9,551 nucleotides of DNA from the NCBI GenBank assembly GCA_029974855.1, contig JARKQO010000332.1:1-9551 (forward strand), given 5' to 3'. The notes beneath the pieces were generated by a model. The model had not been told where the DNA came from. It did not search any database and saw only the letters and a list, made by a program, of their open reading frames with translations. The translations under genes and the position numbers were made by a program. How positions within the stretch are numbered: position 1 is the stretch's first letter; every line of letters begins with the position of its first letter. Positions 6,875 to 9,551 of the stretch are shown here, piece after piece. Source of the DNA: Eubacteriales bacterium. Lineage in GTDB: Bacteria > Bacillota_A > Clostridia > Christensenellales > Aristaeellaceae.

Positions 6875-8038
6875 TTACCCTTTCAGGTTGCCATCCGCCG
6901 TAAAGCGAGCGCTGAAGTTGATGTCCACGGCATACAGGCCGTGACGCTTTTCGCCCACAAGGCCGTTTTCCTGGTTGCGGACGTGATAGCCGTAGAACCA
7001 CATGGGGAACACATACAAAAATGGGGTCATATACTCGTCGTCCAACGGGGGCATTTTTACCACGTGGGTCGCCAGCTTTTCCATGGCGGGGATGGGTTGG
7101 GCCGTAAACACCACGGCAGGCGTTTTGGCCACATAGCAGCCCGCCAGCAAGTCCATGGTTTTGCGGTTGGTTTTCTCCGTGGGGGAGATCATCAGCAGCG
7201 GTTCCTCGCTGCCCACCTCCCGGAAGCGGCCATGGGCAAAATCCTCCAGCTCTTCCGCCGCGCCGAACCGCCAGCAGTACTCGCTGATCTTCAGCGCGCC
7301 CTCCTGGGCCGTACCCCGGTTGGGGCCGGTGCCCAGCACCGCGAAGTTTTTGGAGCCATACTTCTCCAAATCCGTGTAGATGCTGTGCATGCGGTCAAAC
7401 AGCTCCGGCAGGCAGGCCATGGCCTCGATGGTTTTGGCAAGTTGTGCGTCCCAGTGGGTAACCTTCCGCTGGTCCACGCTGCCGTTTTTTTGCCCCAGCA
7501 AAAGCGCGAAGCGATGGGCCGCCAGCAGGATAAACAGATGGGAAATGCTGTAGGCCTGCACGTTGGCGCGGTTTTCCGCCCGGGCGTCCGTTACAATGCG
7601 GAGCTCCGCGTATTGCGTTGCCTGGATCTCCCCCTCACCGGAGATAATCATCGTGTGGGCCCCCAGCGCCTTGGCGGCCTTCAAGCCGTTGACCACGCTG
7701 GCCGTATCGCCGGAGCAGCTGATGCCAACCACCAGCGTCTTTTCAGGCGCAAACACATAATCCTCGGGGTAGGTGGCAAGGGTGAACGCGGGCACCGCCT
7801 GTGCGTGTACACGGGCGATATGGCTGATGGCGGCTTCCGCGTTCATGGAGGTGGCCAGCGACGTGCCGTGGCCGATCAGATACACCGTATCAATTTCGCC
7901 CAGCCATGGTTTGTCCGCGAAGGCGGCAATGCTCTCATCGCTCATCTTCAGGGTACGTTCCCAGGTTTCGGGCTTCACCATGCTCAGCAAATGGGCATGA
8001 AGCCGCTGGTTCGCGCTACGGATTTCTTGAATCTCCAT
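6875..8038 (-). CDS. Double SIS-domain sugar-phosphate isomerase/deglycase (GlmS-C/FrlB/AgaS-like)
   Basis: This 387-residue cytoplasmic enzyme is built from two SIS (sugar isomerase) domains. The first has the sugar-phosphate loops LIGHGTSLATSMNAEAA (54-70) and VVGISCSGDTASVVNGL (103-119), matching the GTS and SxSGxT motifs of GlmS. The second begins near VLGTGPNRGTAQEGALKISE (234-253), followed by YCWRFGAAEELEDFAHG (254-270). Glu253 aligns with the catalytic Glu of the GlmS isomerase domain, and His269 with its conserved KHGP histidine. The end (PFLYVFPMWFYGYHV, 339-353) followed by a short RHG segment resembles fructosamine-6-phosphate deglycase FrlB more than GlmS. There is no glutamine amidotransferase domain. 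The start at 8038 has GGAGAGGAG (8045-8053) 6 bases upstream. It lies 31 bases after the ROK kinase and 53 before the binding protein. Likely reaction: deglycation, isomerisation or deamination of a 6-phosphosugar. The exact substrate is uncertain. Confidence 0.87.
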   Translation of the reverse strand: MEIQEIRSANQRLHAHLLSMVKPETWERTLKMSDESIAAFADKPWLGEIDTVYLIGHGTSLATSMNAEAAISHIARVHAQAVPAFTLATYPEDYVFAPEKTLVVGISCSGDTASVVNGLKAAKALGAHTMIISGEGEIQATQYAELRIVTDARAENRANVQAYSISHLFILLAAHRFALLLGQKNGSVDQRKVTHWDAQLAKTIEAMACLPELFDRMHSIYTDLEKYGSKNFAVLGTGPNRGTAQEGALKISEYCWRFGAAEELEDFAHGRFREVGSEEPLLMISPTEKTNRKTMDLLAGCYVAKTPAVVFTAQPIPAMEKLATHVVKMPPLDDEYMTPFLYVFPMWFYGYHVRNQENGLVGEKRHGLYAVDINFSARFTADGNLKG

Positions 8039-8069
8039 GGGAATCTCCTCTCCTTGTGTATCTCGCCGT

Positions 8070-9032
8070 TCAGTTCTCCAGCACTGCGAAGGCGATGCTG
8101 GCCGCGCCCAGAAGCCCTACATTGGCCGCGCCCAGGTCCGACATCCGCATTTCCACGGCAAAGGGCAGCCTGGTTTCCTTGCGGATCTCCTGCACCTTGC
8201 CTTGCAGCTTGGCAAAAAACCACGGGTCCTTTACAATGCCGCCGCCGAAAATATACAGACCACAGTTCAGCAGGCACTCAAAGTTCAGGATGCAAACGGC
8301 CAGGGCTTCCAGGGCGTTATCCACGGCCCGCACAGCCAGTTCATCCCCGCCCAGGTATGCCTCAAAAATCTCCACCGCCCCCACCATGGCCTGTGGGTCT
8401 TTCATGGCGTTTTGCAATATGCTGTGGGGGTAGTGGGGGGCCAGGCGGCGGATTTCATTGTCCAGCCCCTTTCCGCTGGCCACGTTTTCCAGACAGAACA
8501 GGCTGTCCTCTCCCGCGGCGCGCCGGCAAAGCATATAGCCAATCTCGCCATAGTTGTTGTTCCGGCCCCGCCTCAAGGCGCCGTTCTCGTACACCCCAAT
8601 GGCCGAGCCCGTTCCGATGTTGACATAGACGAAATGGTCGGAGGTCCTTCCCGCGCCCATGGCGGCTTCCGCCAAGGTTGCCGCGTTCACGTCGTTGTCG
8701 ATAGCGGCGGGAATGCCGTAGCGTTCGCTCAGCGCGGCGCAAAGGTCGTAGGGGCTGTCCATCTGGATCAGGGAACTGGAGAAGATGCGGTTATGGGCGG
8801 CGTCCACATGCCCTTTCAGACCAATGCCAATTGCTTTGGGGCGGGCGTGGGCCTCCTGGAGCATCCGCTCGATGCCTGCCGTCAGGCCGCTGAGCACCTG
8901 TTCCGGTTTTCCGCGCCGCATGGGGTATTGGTACGATTGTACGATTTTCCCCTCCCGCGATACAATGCCAATAAATACCTTGGTCCCTCCAATGTCGATT
9001 CCCAGTACTGTATCATCCAGCTGACTACACAT
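8070..9032 (-). CDS. ROK-family sugar kinase
   Basis: This 320-residue cytoplasmic protein of the ROK family has no N-terminal DNA-binding domain, so it is read as a kinase that phosphorylates the imported sugar. Motifs are the phosphate-1 loop VLGIDIGGTKVFIGIV (9-24), the catalytic Asp114 in IDNDVNAATLAEA (111-123), the phosphate-2 loop NIGTGSAIGV (138-147), and GEIGYML (162-168). It departs from the standard family in three places. PGxVD is replaced by KGHVD (73-77). The zinc-ligand histidine of GEIGH is Tyr166. Only the last cysteine of CxCGxxGCLE remains (FCLENVASG, 179-187). The lack of zinc ligands is shared by some Firmicutes ROK kinases, so loss of function is not implied. The start at 9032 has GAGGGG (9038-9043) 5 bases upstream. 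It lies 30 bases after the broken ROK gene and 31 before the SIS gene. Substrate unknown. Confidence 0.88.
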   Translation of the reverse strand: MCSQLDDTVLGIDIGGTKVFIGIVSREGKIVQSYQYPMRRGKPEQVLSGLTAGIERMLQEAHARPKAIGIGLKGHVDAAHNRIFSSSLIQMDSPYDLCAALSERYGIPAAIDNDVNAATLAEAAMGAGRTSDHFVYVNIGTGSAIGVYENGALRRGRNNNYGEIGYMLCRRAAGEDSLFCLENVASGKGLDNEIRRLAPHYPHSILQNAMKDPQAMVGAVEIFEAYLGGDELAVRAVDNALEALAVCILNFECLLNCGLYIFGGGIVKDPWFFAKLQGKVQEIRKETRLPFAVEMRMSDLGAANVGLLGAASIAFAVLEN

Positions 9033-9062
9033 GGCATCCCCTCATAAGCTATCTAAATTCTG

Positions 9063-9551
9063 CTATTCCTCGCTCACATTCTTCATGGCGTGGGCAACGG
9101 CGCCCATGATATAGGCGTCCCCCCGCAAACGCGCCAGGGAAACCCGCACCTGAAAAGGAGAAATCCTTGCCACGGTTTCCCGGATGTCCTCAATCAGCCC
9201 GTCCATATACTGGCTCAGCTCCCCGCCGATGATGACCTGATCCGGGTCCAAAAAGGCCGCAATATTGGCAATGACAACGGAAAGGGTGCTGATGAAGTCC
9301 TCGATGATCTAACAGCATGCGCTTTCCCCTTTGGAATACCCTTCCAGCGCTTCCTTCATACCGCCGGGAAAATCCTGAAACCGGGCGCTGCCCAGGCGGT
9401 GTTCCAGCGTCGCATCACCCCGCTTCCGGATGTTCTTAGGGTCATCCTGGTAATGGCTGATTTCACCCGCCATAAACGTGCTTCCCATCACCATTTGCCC
9501 GTTGCACAATATGCCGCAGCCAATGCCCTTTCCAAGGGTCAGATAAATCAG
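9063..9551 (-). pseudogene. ROK-family protein, C-terminal part, interrupted by an in-frame TAG
   Basis: The window edge cuts the 5' end. One frame runs 80 codons from 9551, meets TAG at 9309-9311, and continues in the same frame for 81 more codons to a TAG at 9063. The first part holds a ROK phosphate-2-like loop (TLGKGIGCGI), with Lys where kinases have Thr, and AGEISHY with the family histidine. The second part holds the family's C-terminal core: a STLSVVIANI helix, LDPDQVIIGGEL, and ARLRGDAYIMGAVAHAM. The CxCGxxGC zinc cluster is replaced by a KRGDATLEH segment. The altered phosphate loop and the place at the head of the operon fit a NagC/XylR-type repressor, but the N-terminus that would show a helix-turn-helix is not in view. 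Residues on both sides of the TAG are well conserved, so the lesion is recent, a sequencing error, or a suppressed codon. Confidence 0.75.
9309..9311 (-). other. Premature in-frame TAG in the ROK gene
   Basis: On the minus strand the codons read GCA TGC TGT TAG ATC ATC GAG. The TAG falls in the helix that precedes the IANI/LDP core and differs by one base from CAG, AAG or GAG. The frame is preserved on both sides. Confidence 0.85.

Noticed and set aside
6941..8623. 560-codon plus-strand open frame opposite the SIS and ROK kinase genes
   Set aside because: It spans two well-supported minus-strand genes and their gap, is rich in His, Gly and Arg as expected from the antisense of GC-rich coding DNA, and shows no recognisable domain.
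9042..9065. TAG read as an amino acid: the ROK gene would pass both TAGs and extend six more codons past the second to a TGA at 9042-9044
   Set aside because: A short extension to the next stop is common by chance, all other genes here end in TAA or TGA so there is no test of TAG use, and the peptidase lesion is a TAA, which this would not explain.
1..9551. CRISPR array, insertion sequence, tRNA or rRNA gene
   Set aside because: I saw no regularly spaced direct repeats, no transposase motifs or terminal inverted repeats, and no tRNA- or rRNA-like sequence on either strand.

Overview
This window looks like the chromosome of a GC-rich member of the Clostridia (Firmicutes), probably a gut-type organism. 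The reasons are strong AGGAGG-type ribosome binding sites, a clostripain-family (C11) secreted peptidase, a sugar-transfer-type ATP-grasp protein, and a CUT1 sugar ABC importer with no dedicated ATPase gene beside it. The exact family cannot be fixed from the sequence alone.

Plus-strand block (1-3545). It opens with the C-terminal end of the P-loop ATPase YchF. A sugar-transfer-associated ATP-grasp protein of 336 aa follows, and then a large clostripain-like peptidase (1284-3545). The peptidase gene has a good ribosome binding site and a signal peptide. It also has an in-frame TAA at codon 34, exactly where the family's first conserved strand (MVYMCG-like) should be. The remaining 700 codons, including the catalytic His and Cys, are open. 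The block ends at a bidirectional terminator hairpin (3582-3615) shared with the converging operon.

Minus-strand block (9551 down to 3678). This is one compact operon read right to left: the C-terminal part of a ROK-family protein (probably the regulator) broken by an in-frame TAG; a ROK-family sugar kinase; a double-SIS-domain sugar isomerase/deglycase; a CUT1 solute-binding protein; and two inner-membrane permeases of the MalF and MalG types. A very GC-rich 11-bp hairpin sits between the binding-protein and first permease genes, where it could set the ratio of binding protein to permease.

How the operon may work (inference). A sugar or sugar derivative is captured by the binding protein and imported by the two permeases with a shared MsmX-type ATPase encoded elsewhere. 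The ROK kinase phosphorylates it and the SIS enzyme isomerises, deaminates or deglycates the phosphate. The layout parallels the Bacillus subtilis frl (fructosamine) operon, with FrlB-like SIS enzyme, binding protein and two permeases, but with a ROK kinase in place of the PfkB-type FrlD. An amino sugar is the main alternative substrate.

Points most worth a second look: the two genes with premature stops in one 9.5-kb window, the frl-like operon with a replaced kinase, and two ROK proteins that both lack the family's zinc-binding cysteines.
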